Source: Mangrovimonas yunxiaonensis
GTDB taxonomy: Bacteria > Bacteroidota > Bacteroidia > Flavobacteriales > Flavobacteriaceae
Length of the DNA: 64,000 nt
Reading direction: 5' to 3'
Assembly: GCF_000733475.1 (NCBI RefSeq)
Contig: NZ_JPFK01000008.1
Span: forward strand, 1-64,000
Shown here: positions 26,182-35,141 of the stretch, one piece after another
How the letters are laid out: each line of letters begins with the position of its first letter
Numbering within the stretch: the first letter of the stretch is position 1
The notes under the pieces: generated by a model
Told to the model about the DNA's origin: nothing
Seen by the model: only the letters and a program-made list of their open reading frames with translations
Databases searched by the model: none
Position numbers and translations under genes: made by a program

Positions 26182-27243
26182 ATGCCAACCCATTTAAAGA
26201 TTTGCGAAAATTGCGAGGCGCTTTTCAATGAGGATTATACTTACTGTCCTTATTGTGGGCAAAAATCTAAAGATGAACTTACGTTAGGGGTGTTGTTTAA
26301 TAACACGATTAGCAATTATTTTTCGGTTGATGCCCGCTTTTTTAAGAGTTTTATTCCTTTAATGTTTAAGCCAGGGTTTTTGGCTAAGGAATTTGTTAAG
26401 GGCAAGCGGTTGTTGTATTTGCATCCGGCGCAGATGTATTTGTTTGTTGTTGTTGTTTTCTTTTTTATCTTTTCTTTTAATGTGCGGGAATCTCGAGCTT
26501 TTATTGATGATGCCATGAAGAAAGATATGGTAATGGAACAAAAAGAAATAGATTCGTTATTAAATCTGAAGAAAAACTCTGCTATAAAAACACTCGATAG
26601 CTTGGATATAGAAGCACTGTCTGAGCGTGATAAAGAAGCCCTATCGAAAGTGAACATTACCATTAGCGATTCGTTAAACACCAAGCATGTAAGCAGTCTG
26701 TTTCAATTTAATAAGAAGCAAGTAGATTCGCTTATAAGTATAAATGCAGATCCAGAATTGATTTATAAAAGCATGGGCATGGATGACGATGCCGGTTACT
26801 TTAAACGCAAACTGTATATGCAGGTTTTAAAATTTTACAAAGACCGCGGGCTGGGAGCCATATACCAAACGTTTATAGACAGCATTCCCATCGCCATGTT
26901 CTTTCTTTTACCCATTTTTGGGCTGCTGTTAAAATTGTTTTATTATAAAAAAGGGCGTTATGCCCACCATTTGGTGTTTAGTTTTTACTTTTTTTCCTTC
27001 TTGTTCGCAACATTTAGTGTGCTGCTGCTGTTTAACTATTTAGTTTACGATATGCCAGATGCTGTAGATTGGTTAATTGTATTCTCGTCTATTGTTTACT
27101 TGCTAATGGCACTCAAGCGTTTTTATGGCCAGCGTTTATGGGTAACCATGGTTAAATGGTGTGCTATGAGTAGTTTGTTTTTATTATTAATTGTACCTAT
27201 TGCTACTGCTATTGTAGGGATGTTTGCCTTTTTATATTATTAG
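26182..27243 (+). CDS. DUF3667 membrane protein with zinc-ribbon N-terminus
   Basis: The 353-residue protein starts with a CxxC...CxxC zinc ribbon (CENCEALF and CPYCGQ, residues 8-27) and the family segment FFKSFIPLMFKPGFLAKEFVKGKR. A transmembrane helix follows near residues 90-103, then a long cytosolic or periplasmic helical insertion, and three or four C-terminal helices. This is the Bacteroidota DUF3667 layout; function unknown. It is convergent with uvrA with only 9 bases between the stops. Confidence 0.8.
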   Translation: MPTHLKICENCEALFNEDYTYCPYCGQKSKDELTLGVLFNNTISNYFSVDARFFKSFIPLMFKPGFLAKEFVKGKRLLYLHPAQMYLFVVVVFFFIFSFNVRESRAFIDDAMKKDMVMEQKEIDSLLNLKKNSAIKTLDSLDIEALSERDKEALSKVNITISDSLNTKHVSSLFQFNKKQVDSLISINADPELIYKSMGMDDDAGYFKRKLYMQVLKFYKDRGLGAIYQTFIDSIPIAMFFLLPIFGLLLKLFYYKKGRYAHHLVFSFYFFSFLFATFSVLLLFNYLVYDMPDAVDWLIVFSSIVYLLMALKRFYGQRLWVTMVKWCAMSSLFLLLIVPIATAIVGMFAFLYY

Positions 27244-27252
27244 CAGTTGGCT

Positions 27253-30036
27253 TTAAAATTCGTTTTTAAGGTATGTTCCTGTTACAGATTTTGGGTTGTT
27301 CATGATGTCTTCTGGGGTGCCTTGAGCCACTAATTGCCCCCCTTTGTCACCGCCTTCTGGTCCCAAATCAATAATGTAATCTGCACATTTAATGAGTTCC
27401 ATATTGTGTTCTATTACAATTAAAGCATGCCCTTTTTCGATGAGTGCATTAAACGATTTTAAAAGTTTTTTAATATCGTGAAAGTGAAGCCCTGTTGTGG
27501 GTTCATCAAAAATAAATAAAGTACTATCGTTCTTGCCGCCTTTTCCTAAAAAGGTGGCTAGTTTAATGCGCTGCGCTTCACCACCAGAAAGGGTAGAGGA
27601 GCTTTGCCCCAAAGTAACATAACCCAAGCCCACATCCTGTAAGGGCTGTAGTTTGTTTTTTATTTTTGTTTGCTTGTGCGTTTCAAAAAAAGCAATGGCA
27701 TTGTCTATGGTCATGTTTAGAATGTCATCGATGTTTTTGCCTTGAAAAGCTACTTCTAAAACTTCTTTTTTAAAGCGTTTTCCATTACAGGTTTCACAGG
27801 TTAAATGCACATCTGCCATAAACTGCATTTCTATGGTAACTTCACCTTCGCCTTTACAAGTTTCGCACCTGCCACCATCTACATTAAACGAAAAGTGCTT
27901 GGCTTTAAACCCTCGTATTGTGCTTAGTTTTTGCGAAGCGTATAGGGCTCTTATATCATCGTAAGCTTTTATGTAGGTTACTGGGTTAGAGCGCGACGAT
28001 CTGCCTATTGGGTTTTGGTCTACAAACTCAATTTGCTTTAGATGTTTAAAGTTGCCTTCAAGCGATGAATATTGCCCGGGCTTATCGCCAAACCCTGTAA
28101 TGTGTTTTTGCAGTGCCGGGAACAATATTTTTTTAATTAAGGTACTTTTTCCACTACCAGATACTCCTGTAACAACCGTAAGCATGTGTAAAGGAAAGCG
28201 CACATCGATGTTTTTTAGGTTGTTCTCTCTGGCGCCAAGCACTTCAATGTAGTATTTTGAAGTTCTTGGGGTTTTATTGGGGGCAATGGTTAGGCTGCCA
28301 TTTAAGTAAGCAGCTGTAAGCGATGTGGCGTTTAGTATGTTGGTGTAGTTTCCTGTGGCAACAACTTCGCCACCTAAGGTTCCTGCTTCTGGACCAATGT
28401 CTATAATGTCGTCGGCAGCTTGCATGATGTCTTTATCATGCTCTACAACAATAACAGTGTTGCCTAAATCACGAAGCGATTTTAACACGTCTATTAAGTT
28501 TTCGGTGTCTTTTGGGTGAAGTCCAATACTAGGTTCATCTAAAATATACATCGAGCCTACCAAACTACTGCCTAGCGAGGTGGCCAAATTAATACGTTGG
28601 CTTTCGCCACCCGATAGAGTGTTAGATTTTCTGTTTAGGCTAAGGTAGTTAAGGCCTACTTTTTCGAGATAGGACAACCTATTGTTTATTTCTTTTAACA
28701 GCCGTTTTGCAACATCTAATTCATGTTGGGATACCTGTAGGGTTTTAAAAAAATGACTGAGGACGTCTAAGGGCATATCAACCAAATCTGTTATGGTCTT
28801 CCCACCAACTTTTACATAGTTTGCCTCTTTGCGCAGACGCTTGCCATGACAGGTTTTACAGGTAGTTTTGCCACGGTATCTAGAGAGCATAACCCGGTTT
28901 TGAATTTTGTACGCCTTGGCTTCCAGGTCTTCAAAAAAGCTATTAAGCCCTTCAAAATATTGGTTGCCTTGCCAAATAAGTTGCTTTTGGGATTCGGTTA
29001 ATTTAAAATAGGGTTTGTGAATTGGAAAATCGAATTTATGGGAGTTGTTTACCAATTGGTCGCGGTACCAACTCATGCTTTCACCTCGCCATGGGAAGAT
29101 GGCATTTTCGTAAACCGAAAGTGCCGTATTTGGAATTACCAATGCTTCATCTATACCAATAACATCGCCATAACCTTCGCATTTAGGGCAAGCACCATAG
29201 GGGTTATTAAAGCTAAACAGATGCACGTTTGGCTCTAAAAATGCCATGCTGTCCAGTTCGAATTTATTGCTGAAGACCTGCTGTTCTGCATGGGGTAGTG
29301 TTTCAATAATACACGTACCTTTACCTTCAAAAAAAGCTGTTTCAATGGCATCTGCAAGGCGGTTGTAAAAATCGTCGTCGTCTTTAACAATAATTCTATC
29401 AACTACCAGAAAACTGTTTTTATCAACATCTACCGCAGCAATTTCATCAAGACGTTTTACACCGGCTTGGGTTTTTATTCTGGCATAACCTTGTTGCTGT
29501 AAGACTTTAATTTTGTCTTCCATTTTTCGACCTTCTTCCAGAATAATGGGCGCTAATAGCAGCAACTTTTCACGCAAGTCAAATGTTTTTATGTACTCGA
29601 GAACATCTGCTACGGTATTTTTTTTCACCTCGTTTCCAGAAATGGGTGAGTAGGTTTTCCCTATTCTGGCAAAAAGCAGTTTAAGGTAATCGTATATTTC
29701 TGTTGTGGTGCCTACTGTAGATCTTGGATTGGTAGAGTTTACTTTTTGCTCGATGGCTATGGCGGGGGCAATTCCCTTAATGTAATCGACCTTGGGTTTG
29801 TTTAACCGGCCTAAAAATTGCCTAGCATAGCTAGACAGACTTTCTACATAGCGGCGTTGGCCTTCGGCATACAAGGTGTCGAATGCCAGACTGGATTTTC
29901 CAGAGCCAGAGAGCCCGGTAATAACAACAAGCTTGTTTCTAGGGATAACGACATCGATATTTTTTAAATTATGGAGTTTAGCTCCTTTTATAATAATGTT
30001 TTCTTTAGGATTTACTTTTGAAACATCTGCCACCAT
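27253..30036 (-). CDS. uvrA: Excinuclease ABC subunit A (UvrA)
   Basis: This 927-residue protein is the damage-sensing ATPase of nucleotide excision repair. It has two ABC ATPase modules: Walker [10 protein letters not shown] (about 42-50) and GVSGSGKST in the second half, signatures LSGGESQR and LSGGEAQR, and Walker B LDEPS / FDEPT. Zinc modules with CxxC pairs are intact (CPKCEG; CKTCHG; CETCKG and CETCNG). Length is normal for bacterial UvrA. A TATCTTTG element lies upstream. Bacteroidota often carry more than one UvrA-like gene, and this copy has the canonical motifs. Confidence 0.92.
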   Translation of the reverse strand: MVADVSKVNPKENIIIKGAKLHNLKNIDVVIPRNKLVVITGLSGSGKSSLAFDTLYAEGQRRYVESLSSYARQFLGRLNKPKVDYIKGIAPAIAIEQKVNSTNPRSTVGTTTEIYDYLKLLFARIGKTYSPISGNEVKKNTVADVLEYIKTFDLREKLLLLAPIILEEGRKMEDKIKVLQQQGYARIKTQAGVKRLDEIAAVDVDKNSFLVVDRIIVKDDDDFYNRLADAIETAFFEGKGTCIIETLPHAEQQVFSNKFELDSMAFLEPNVHLFSFNNPYGACPKCEGYGDVIGIDEALVIPNTALSVYENAIFPWRGESMSWYRDQLVNNSHKFDFPIHKPYFKLTESQKQLIWQGNQYFEGLNSFFEDLEAKAYKIQNRVMLSRYRGKTTCKTCHGKRLRKEANYVKVGGKTITDLVDMPLDVLSHFFKTLQVSQHELDVAKRLLKEINNRLSYLEKVGLNYLSLNRKSNTLSGGESQRINLATSLGSSLVGSMYILDEPSIGLHPKDTENLIDVLKSLRDLGNTVIVVEHDKDIMQAADDIIDIGPEAGTLGGEVVATGNYTNILNATSLTAAYLNGSLTIAPNKTPRTSKYYIEVLGARENNLKNIDVRFPLHMLTVVTGVSGSGKSTLIKKILFPALQKHITGFGDKPGQYSSLEGNFKHLKQIEFVDQNPIGRSSRSNPVTYIKAYDDIRALYASQKLSTIRGFKAKHFSFNVDGGRCETCKGEGEVTIEMQFMADVHLTCETCNGKRFKKEVLEVAFQGKNIDDILNMTIDNAIAFFETHKQTKIKNKLQPLQDVGLGYVTLGQSSSTLSGGEAQRIKLATFLGKGGKNDSTLFIFDEPTTGLHFHDIKKLLKSFNALIEKGHALIVIEHNMELIKCADYIIDLGPEGGDKGGQLVAQGTPEDIMNNPKSVTGTYLKNEF

Positions 30037-30059
30037 AGGTTGTTGAAATAATAATTTAG

Positions 30060-30067
30060 CAAAGATA
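30060..30067 (-). promoter_or_regulatory. -7 element TATCTTTG for uvrA
   Basis: Exact TAnnTTTG match on the minus strand, 24 bases upstream of the ATG at 30036. Confidence 0.5.
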
Positions 30068-30276
30068 CAATTTGATTTTCAGGATTTAAAGCCCGTTTAC
30101 TTTTGATTTAAATGTTAAAAAAGGAACCCATGTTTGCATTTTAAGTATTATTGTTGTTATATTTGGGCATATTAACCTAAAAATCACCTTTGTAGCCTAT
30201 AGCATAATTTTACTTTTTAACATCTTAACCCCAGCATAGCTAGTTATACCATTAATTTTAACTATGCAAAAAAGTA

Positions 30277-30867
30277 ATGATTATGCAAAACGAACTTATC
30301 ACAGACGCTACATTAGTTAAGCAATACATACATGGTGATGAATCTGCATTAGAGCAACTCATTTTACGCCATAAGCAACGCATTTACGGCTTTATTTTTT
30401 CTAAAGTTTACGATCATGAGGTTACCAACGATATTTTTCAGGATACCTTTATGAAGGTAATAAGAACCATAAAAAAAGGAAAATATAATGAAGAAGGGAA
30501 GTTTTTACCTTGGGTAATGCGTATAGCACACAATTTGGTTATCGATTATTTTAGAAAACATAGCCGCATGCCAAAATTTAATAACAGTGGCGATTTTAAT
30601 ATTTTTTCGGTTTTAGGGGATAGTGCTCTTAATGCCGAGAAAAAAATTATAAAAGAGCAGGTTGCAAGCGACATAAGACGCTTAATTAACGAACTACCAG
30701 AAGACCAAAAGCAAGTATTGGTTATGCGCATGTACAACGATTTGAGTTTTAAGGAAATATCAGAAAAAACAGGCGTAAGCATTAATACGGCCTTGGGCAG
30801 AATGCGTTATGCATTAATAAACATGAGAAAAATAATTGATAAACACAACATTATATTAACCAATTAA
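30277..30867 (+). CDS. ECF RNA polymerase sigma factor
   Basis: The 196-residue protein has sigma region 2 (about 22-95, with HEVTNDIFQDTFMKV for core binding and WVMRIAHNLVIDYFRK for -10 recognition). A linker leads to sigma region 4 (about 130-188, LPEDQKQVLVMRMYNDLSFKEIS then the helix-turn-helix SINTALGRMRYAL). No FecR-type or zinc anti-sigma gene is adjacent; instead a 49-codon ORF follows 57 bases downstream. Regulon and signal are unknown. Start alternatives are the ATGs at codons 1 and 3. Confidence 0.85.
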   Translation: MIMQNELITDATLVKQYIHGDESALEQLILRHKQRIYGFIFSKVYDHEVTNDIFQDTFMKVIRTIKKGKYNEEGKFLPWVMRIAHNLVIDYFRKHSRMPKFNNSGDFNIFSVLGDSALNAEKKIIKEQVASDIRRLINELPEDQKQVLVMRMYNDLSFKEISEKTGVSINTALGRMRYALINMRKIIDKHNIILTN

Positions 30868-30924
30868 ACAATAAAGTGTAAACGAAGTCGTTAAGTAATA
30901 AGAAACACAACAAAATTCTATTTA

Positions 30925-31074
30925 ATGGCAAAACTTTACTCAAAAAAGAATCCCCAAAAAAAGCAAGTCCAATTGAACCCTAAGGATGAAACTGTGAAGT
31001 TTCTCCTAGATTATTCGAAGGCTTTAAGTGTTATAAATTGTAATAAAATGAAGTTTGAAGCACTTCTAAACTAA
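30925..31074 (+). CDS. Small ORF (49 aa) downstream of the ECF sigma factor
   Basis: The 49-residue reading frame opens MAKLYSKKNPQKKQV and ends MKFEALLN. It has a basic N-terminus and an amphipathic helical C-terminus (KDETVKFLLDYSKALSV). It lies between the sigma gene and a strong terminator starting 7 bases after its stop, which suggests a real final gene of the transcript. I believe similar small proteins follow ECF sigma genes in flavobacteria, but that is from memory. A role as a sigma partner is speculation. Confidence 0.6.
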   Translation: MAKLYSKKNPQKKQVQLNPKDETVKFLLDYSKALSVINCNKMKFEALLN

Positions 31075-31080
31075 ACTTTG

Positions 31081-31109
31081 AAAGCCCTGATTAGTCATCA
31101 GGGCTTTTT
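31081..31109. terminator. Rho-independent terminator overlapping the nth 3' end
   Basis: Stem AAAGCCCTGAT, loop TAGTC, complement ATCAGGGCTTT plus T run. The right arm covers the stop codon of the convergent nth gene (31098-31100). Confidence 0.8.
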
Positions 31110-31757
31110 CTTTTTCAGGTAATCGTAAATCACAGATTTCCTGCCAATGGTTTTGGTAATAATGTCTTTATCTAAATTCCAGCCACGAGCAGGCGAATAC
31201 TCTCTGCCATACCAAATAATCTGAAGGTGCAAATCGTTCCAAAGGGCTTCTGGAAATAGGCGTTTGGCATCTTTTTCTGTTTGCACAACATTTTTACCAT
31301 TGCTCAACCCCCAACGGTACATTAATCTATGAATGTGGGTATCTACAGGAAAAGCAGGAATGCCAAAAGCTTGCGATAACACTACAGCTGCGGTTTTGTG
31401 GCCAACTGCAGGCAAGGCTTCTAAAGCCTCGTAAGTTTTAGGAACCTTTCCGTTGTGCTGCTCGATAAGAATTTTAGATAGCCCATGTATGCCTTTACTT
31501 TTCATGGGAGACAGGCCTACGGGTTTAATAATCTCTCTAATTTCATCAACAGTAAGTTTTACCATATCGTAAGGGTTATCTGCTTTTTTAAATAAAAGCG
31601 GCGTAATTTGATTTACACGAACATCGGTACTCTGTGCCGACATTAATACGGCAATAAGCAGGGTGTAGGGATCCTTGTGATCTAGGGGTACGGGAATGCT
31701 AGGGTAGAGGTCTTTTAAGGTTTTTATAACAAAATCTACTTTCTCTTGTTTGGTCAT
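31098..31757 (-). CDS. nth: Endonuclease III homologue without the iron-sulfur cluster
   Basis: This is a 219-residue HhH-GPD base-excision DNA glycosylase/AP lyase that removes oxidised pyrimidines. The helix-hairpin-helix LPAVGHKTA contains the catalytic Lys121, and the catalytic Asp139 lies in FPVDTHIHR. The four-Cys [4Fe-4S] motif that closes typical Nth is absent: the segment YGREYSPARGW has Ser188 where E. coli has the first Cys, and the whole protein contains no cysteine. Length (219) is close to the family norm, so the C-terminus is re-modelled rather than truncated. A TAACTTTG element precedes it, divergent from bcp. Confidence 0.88.
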   Translation of the reverse strand: MTKQEKVDFVIKTLKDLYPSIPVPLDHKDPYTLLIAVLMSAQSTDVRVNQITPLLFKKADNPYDMVKLTVDEIREIIKPVGLSPMKSKGIHGLSKILIEQHNGKVPKTYEALEALPAVGHKTAAVVLSQAFGIPAFPVDTHIHRLMYRWGLSNGKNVVQTEKDAKRLFPEALWNDLHLQIIWYGREYSPARGWNLDKDIITKTIGRKSVIYDYLKKKKP

Positions 31758-31777
31758 AGTTGTATTTTTACAAAAAC

Positions 31778-31785
31778 CAAAGTTA
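31778..31785 (-). promoter_or_regulatory. -7 element TAACTTTG for nth, in a 34-base divergent spacer
   Basis: Exact minus-strand TAnnTTTG 20 bases upstream of the nth ATG. On the plus strand the same spacer holds TATTTTTA for bcp, so the two promoters interleave. Confidence 0.55.
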
Positions 31786-31791
31786 AGAATT

Positions 31792-32244
31792 ATGACAGAA
31801 TTAAAACCAGGTGACCAAGCACCAGATTTTACAGCAAAAGATGAACAAGGGAATGCGGTTTCTCTATCGGATTATAAAGGAAAAAAACTAGTATTGTTCT
31901 TTTATCCAAAAGCCAGTACGCCAGGGTGTACTGCCGAAGCTTGTGATTTAAACAACAACTATGAGCGTTTTAAAGCAGCGGGATACGATGTGCTAGGGGT
32001 AAGTGCAGATAGCCAGCGTAGGCAAGCTAATTTTAAGAGCAAATATAATTTTGCCTATCCGCTATTGGCCGATGAGGATAAGCAGCTTATACAGGCTTAT
32101 GGTGTTTGGGGACCAAAGAAATTTATGGGAAGAGAATATGATGGCATACATAGAACAACATTTGTAATTGATGAAAACGGTGTAATTGAAGATGTAATTA
32201 AGAAGGTAAAAACTAAGGAACACACCCAACAGATTTTAAAATAA
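31792..32244 (+). CDS. bcp: Thioredoxin-dependent thiol peroxidase (Bcp/PrxQ)
   Basis: This 150-residue peroxiredoxin has the peroxidatic Cys46 and resolving Cys51 in STPGCTAEAC, the C-X4-C spacing of atypical 2-Cys Bcp. It detoxifies H2O2 and lipid peroxides with thioredoxin. The start is ATG 31792 (MTELKPGDQAPDF); a longer in-frame start at 31750 would run through the promoter region and into the divergent nth gene. It is divergent from nth, pairing peroxide defence with repair of oxidised bases. Confidence 0.92.
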   Translation: MTELKPGDQAPDFTAKDEQGNAVSLSDYKGKKLVLFFYPKASTPGCTAEACDLNNNYERFKAAGYDVLGVSADSQRRQANFKSKYNFAYPLLADEDKQLIQAYGVWGPKKFMGREYDGIHRTTFVIDENGVIEDVIKKVKTKEHTQQILK

Positions 32245-32246
32245 AC

Positions 32247-32274
32247 AAAAAGGCGGTTAAAAACCGCCTTTTTT
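32247..32274 (+). terminator. Rho-independent terminator
   Basis: Stem AAAAAGGCGGTT, loop AAA, complement AACCGCCTTTTTT. It follows bcp and can also serve the convergent gene ending at 32295. Confidence 0.85.
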
Positions 32275-32294
32275 AAATATGATAATGTACTGCT

Positions 32295-33746
32295 TTATTT
32301 GTCTTTATAGATTTCTTCGGTTTCGCAGCCAAATAAGTTTTTTTCCTTTATAAGCTTAGCAACCCCTTGAGGGAGCATGTCTTCCCAACCGTCTTCACTT
32401 TCTGTAATCATTTTTAATACCATTCTGGAGAATACATTTAGGTTCTGGGGGTCGTAGTCTGTAATATCAACTACTTTTCCGTTGTATTTAAAGAACTTGT
32501 AAAGCTCTTTCATTCTAGGATGCACCTTTAAGTTTTCGCTAGTGGTTAAAGAGCCATCTTCATTTTCCATGGGGTATAGGTACACGCGTAAATCTTTAAA
32601 AAACAATTTACCAAAGGCCTCTAGAATGCCCCCGCTTAAATGGCGATAGTATTTTTCATCAAAAATATCGACCAAGTTGTTTACGCCCATACACAGTCCC
32701 ATACGGTTTTTGGTATACTGCGAGAAATATTCAACTAGCTTGTAGTATTCTTTAAAGTTAGAAATTAAAACCGTTTGCCCTAAGGAGCATAAAAGCTCGG
32801 CACGGTCCATAAAGTCCTGTTCGTCAATCTCGCCTTCGGCACGAAGGTTAGAGAGGGTAATCTCGAAAAGCACTTGGGTTCTGTTGGCCTCGACTTTATT
32901 TTCTTTAATAAACATGTCGTAAGATTTCTTAAACATGTCCATATTTACTCGGGTAACAGGTCTAAAGCTACCTCTTAGGGCTAAAATATTCTTTTTGTAA
33001 AGCACGGCTGCTGGTAATACATTGTTCCCGTCAGGGGCAAACATAACAGCATCGGTCATACCGTTTTTAACCAGTTGCAAGCTCATGAGGCGGTTATCGA
33101 CATCTTCAAAAACAGGGCCGCTAAAATTAATGGTATCTATTTCCAACTGATCTTTGTGCAAGTGGTCGTACAAATACCTTAACAGCTTTCTGGGCTCGTT
33201 GTATTTATAAAAGGCCCCATAAATTAAGTTGGTACCTAAAATACCTAAGGTTTCTTGTTGTAGCCTAGCGTCGTTTTCCTTAAAGCGGATGTGTAACACT
33301 ATTTCGTTGTACTCCTGTTCTGGATCGATTTGATATTTAATACCAATCCAGCCATGGCCCTTGTATTTTTTTGCAAAATCGATGGTGGCAACTGTATTGG
33401 CATACGAGAAGAATAGTTTGTTGGGATGCTTGTCGCGCGGAAGGCGTTCTTCTATTAAATCGACCTCGTGGTTAAGCATTTTTCTTAATCGCGCCTCTGT
33501 AACGTAGCGCTTATCGTCCTCAATACCATAAATGGCATCGCTAAAGTCTTTGTCGTAGGCCGACATAGCTTTAGCAATGGTTCCTGAAGCTCCTCCAGCT
33601 CTAAAAAACTGTCTTACCGTTTCTTGTCCTGCACCAATTTCGGCAAAAGTACCATAAATGTTTTCGTTTAAATTTATGCGAAGTGCCTTGGTTTTTATTG
33701 AAGGAACATCATCAAACTCTTTGTCTCCTTTTAAGGTGATTTCCAT
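32295..33746 (-). CDS. Conserved cytosolic protein of unknown function (483 aa)
   Basis: A large soluble protein with no signal peptide or membrane helix. Notable segments are FAEIGAGQETVRQFFRAGGASGT-like near the N-terminus, an SYANTVAT stretch, and a C-terminal FGKLFFKDLRVYLYPMEN. The start at 33746 (MEITLKGDKEF) is chosen because a TACCTTTG -7 element lies at 33773-33780, inside the longer frame that begins at 33800. I have the impression of a widely conserved Bacteroidota protein but cannot name its family or reaction. It is convergent with bcp and divergent from the metallo-hydrolase. Confidence 0.7.
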   Translation of the reverse strand: MEITLKGDKEFDDVPSIKTKALRINLNENIYGTFAEIGAGQETVRQFFRAGGASGTIAKAMSAYDKDFSDAIYGIEDDKRYVTEARLRKMLNHEVDLIEERLPRDKHPNKLFFSYANTVATIDFAKKYKGHGWIGIKYQIDPEQEYNEIVLHIRFKENDARLQQETLGILGTNLIYGAFYKYNEPRKLLRYLYDHLHKDQLEIDTINFSGPVFEDVDNRLMSLQLVKNGMTDAVMFAPDGNNVLPAAVLYKKNILALRGSFRPVTRVNMDMFKKSYDMFIKENKVEANRTQVLFEITLSNLRAEGEIDEQDFMDRAELLCSLGQTVLISNFKEYYKLVEYFSQYTKNRMGLCMGVNNLVDIFDEKYYRHLSGGILEAFGKLFFKDLRVYLYPMENEDGSLTTSENLKVHPRMKELYKFFKYNGKVVDITDYDPQNLNVFSRMVLKMITESEDGWEDMLPQGVAKLIKEKNLFGCETEEIYKDK

Positions 33747-33772
33747 GGTTTTGTTCAGGATTAACTTTACTA

Positions 33773-33780
33773 CAAAGGTA
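33773..33780 (-). promoter_or_regulatory. -7 element TACCTTTG
   Basis: Exact TAnnTTTG match on the minus strand, 27 bases upstream of the ATG at 33746. Confidence 0.55.
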
Positions 33781-33812
33781 TAAAATCGACTATGAAACAA
33801 AAAAAATAAGCT

Positions 33813-33820
33813 TACTTTTG
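33813..33820 (+). promoter_or_regulatory. -7 element TACTTTTG
   Basis: Exact TAnnTTTG match 19 bases before the TTG start of the metallo-hydrolase. Confidence 0.5.
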
Positions 33821-33838
33821 TTGTTAAAATAAACAGCG

Positions 33839-34600
33839 TTGAAAGTAACTTTTTTAGGTACAGGAACCTCCCAGGGCATACCAGTAATAGGTAGTGACCA
33901 CCCTGTATGTTTAAGCGATAACCCCAAGGACAAACGCTTGCGGGTCTCGGTTATGTTAGAGTGGGAGGGGCATACCTATGTGATAGATTGCGGACCGGAT
34001 TTTAGACAGCAAATGCTGCAGGCCCGTTGCACTAAAATAGACGGAATTCTCTTTACACATGAGCACGCCGACCATACTTCTGGACTAGACGACATAAGGC
34101 CGTTTTATTACAAACAAGGCCCAGTGCCTATTTACGCCCATAACCGGGTAATTTCGCAACTTAAAGACAGGTTTTTTTATCTTTTTGATAGTGATAATGG
34201 GTATTTAGGAGCTTCTGGAGTGGTTGTAAACCCAATAGAAAACAACCCGTTTTGTATTGCGAATAAAACAGTAATTCCAATAAACGGAACGCATTACAAC
34301 CTGCAGGTATTTGGTTTTAGAATAGACAACTTTGCGTATTTAACAGATATGAAAACCATAGCCAATGATGAAATTGAAAAGCTTAAGGGGGTAGAGGTGT
34401 TGGTTGTAAATGCCCTTAGAGAAACGGCACATCCGGCACATTTTAATCTAGCCGAAGCATTGGCTTTAATAGACAAGGTAAAACCAAAAAAAGCGTATTT
34501 AACCCATATAAGCCACATGTTGGGCTTTCACGACGAGGTAGAAGCCCGTTTGCCAGAACACATTCACTTAGCATACGATAATTTAAAAATACAGATATAA
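33839..34600 (+). CDS. PhnP-like metallo-beta-lactamase-fold hydrolase
   Basis: This 253-residue protein has the MBL zinc motif HEHADH (residues 74-79, FTHEHADHTSGLDD), an N-terminal FLGTGTSQGIPVI and HPVC, and later histidines in NALRETAHPAHFN and LTHISHMLGFH. It resembles PhnP and related cyclic-nucleotide or cyclic-phosphate phosphodiesterases. No phosphonate genes are nearby, so the substrate is open. The start is TTG 33839 (MKVTFLGTG), the usual N-terminus, just after a TACTTTTG element. Its TAA overlaps the ATG of the next gene (TAATG). Confidence 0.85.
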   Translation: MKVTFLGTGTSQGIPVIGSDHPVCLSDNPKDKRLRVSVMLEWEGHTYVIDCGPDFRQQMLQARCTKIDGILFTHEHADHTSGLDDIRPFYYKQGPVPIYAHNRVISQLKDRFFYLFDSDNGYLGASGVVVNPIENNPFCIANKTVIPINGTHYNLQVFGFRIDNFAYLTDMKTIANDEIEKLKGVEVLVVNALRETAHPAHFNLAEALALIDKVKPKKAYLTHISHMLGFHDEVEARLPEHIHLAYDNLKIQI

Positions 34601-35136
34601 TGAAAAAACATCTTTTTATGTACCTCTTTCTTTTTACATTACTTTTTGTAGTGTTTCAATATGTAAACTCTAAAAAAATATTAGAGGGGTACGAAGAAAA
34701 AATAACCACATACAAAGCGAAAATAGATGTTTTGGATGGTGAATTGCAGGAACAACAAAAAACCTTAGAGGTGCTTAATGACCAGGTGTTTAACCTGTCG
34801 CAGTTTACTTTAGAGGATAGCGATCCTGCCATGAGTTATCTGGAAGACCAAGGCCATAGAATAACAGAATTGGTGCCATTTATTAAAGACCAATTGCATG
34901 ACATGAATTTTGCCGAACGCGATGAGCATCCCATAATTCCTTATGCCCCAATGACCGATGGTAAAATGATGATAGATGCCATACGTATTTTAAACCACAA
35001 ATGGATTATTGCCAACTTTTCTGATGGCAAACACTGGGGCGAGCTGTTAATTTCTTATGAAATTGATGAGGATAAAAAATTGGACTTTGAGTTGATTAAA
35101 TCTTTTTTATACCCAATAGAAATACCTGCTAATTAA
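34600..35136 (+). CDS. Membrane-anchored coiled-coil protein, unknown
   Basis: The 178-residue protein has one N-terminal transmembrane helix (LFMYLFLFTLLFVVFQYV), a predicted coiled coil (about 25-75, EEKITTYKAKIDVLDGELQEQQKTL region) and a C-terminal globular domain ending LIKSFLYPIEIPAN. It is probably anchored in the inner membrane with the coiled coil in the periplasm. Its start codon overlaps the metallo-hydrolase stop (TAATG), so the two are translationally coupled and likely act together. Family not recognised. Confidence 0.75.
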   Translation: MKKHLFMYLFLFTLLFVVFQYVNSKKILEGYEEKITTYKAKIDVLDGELQEQQKTLEVLNDQVFNLSQFTLEDSDPAMSYLEDQGHRITELVPFIKDQLHDMNFAERDEHPIIPYAPMTDGKMMIDAIRILNHKWIIANFSDGKHWGELLISYEIDEDKKLDFELIKSFLYPIEIPAN

Positions 35137-35141
35137 GGGGT

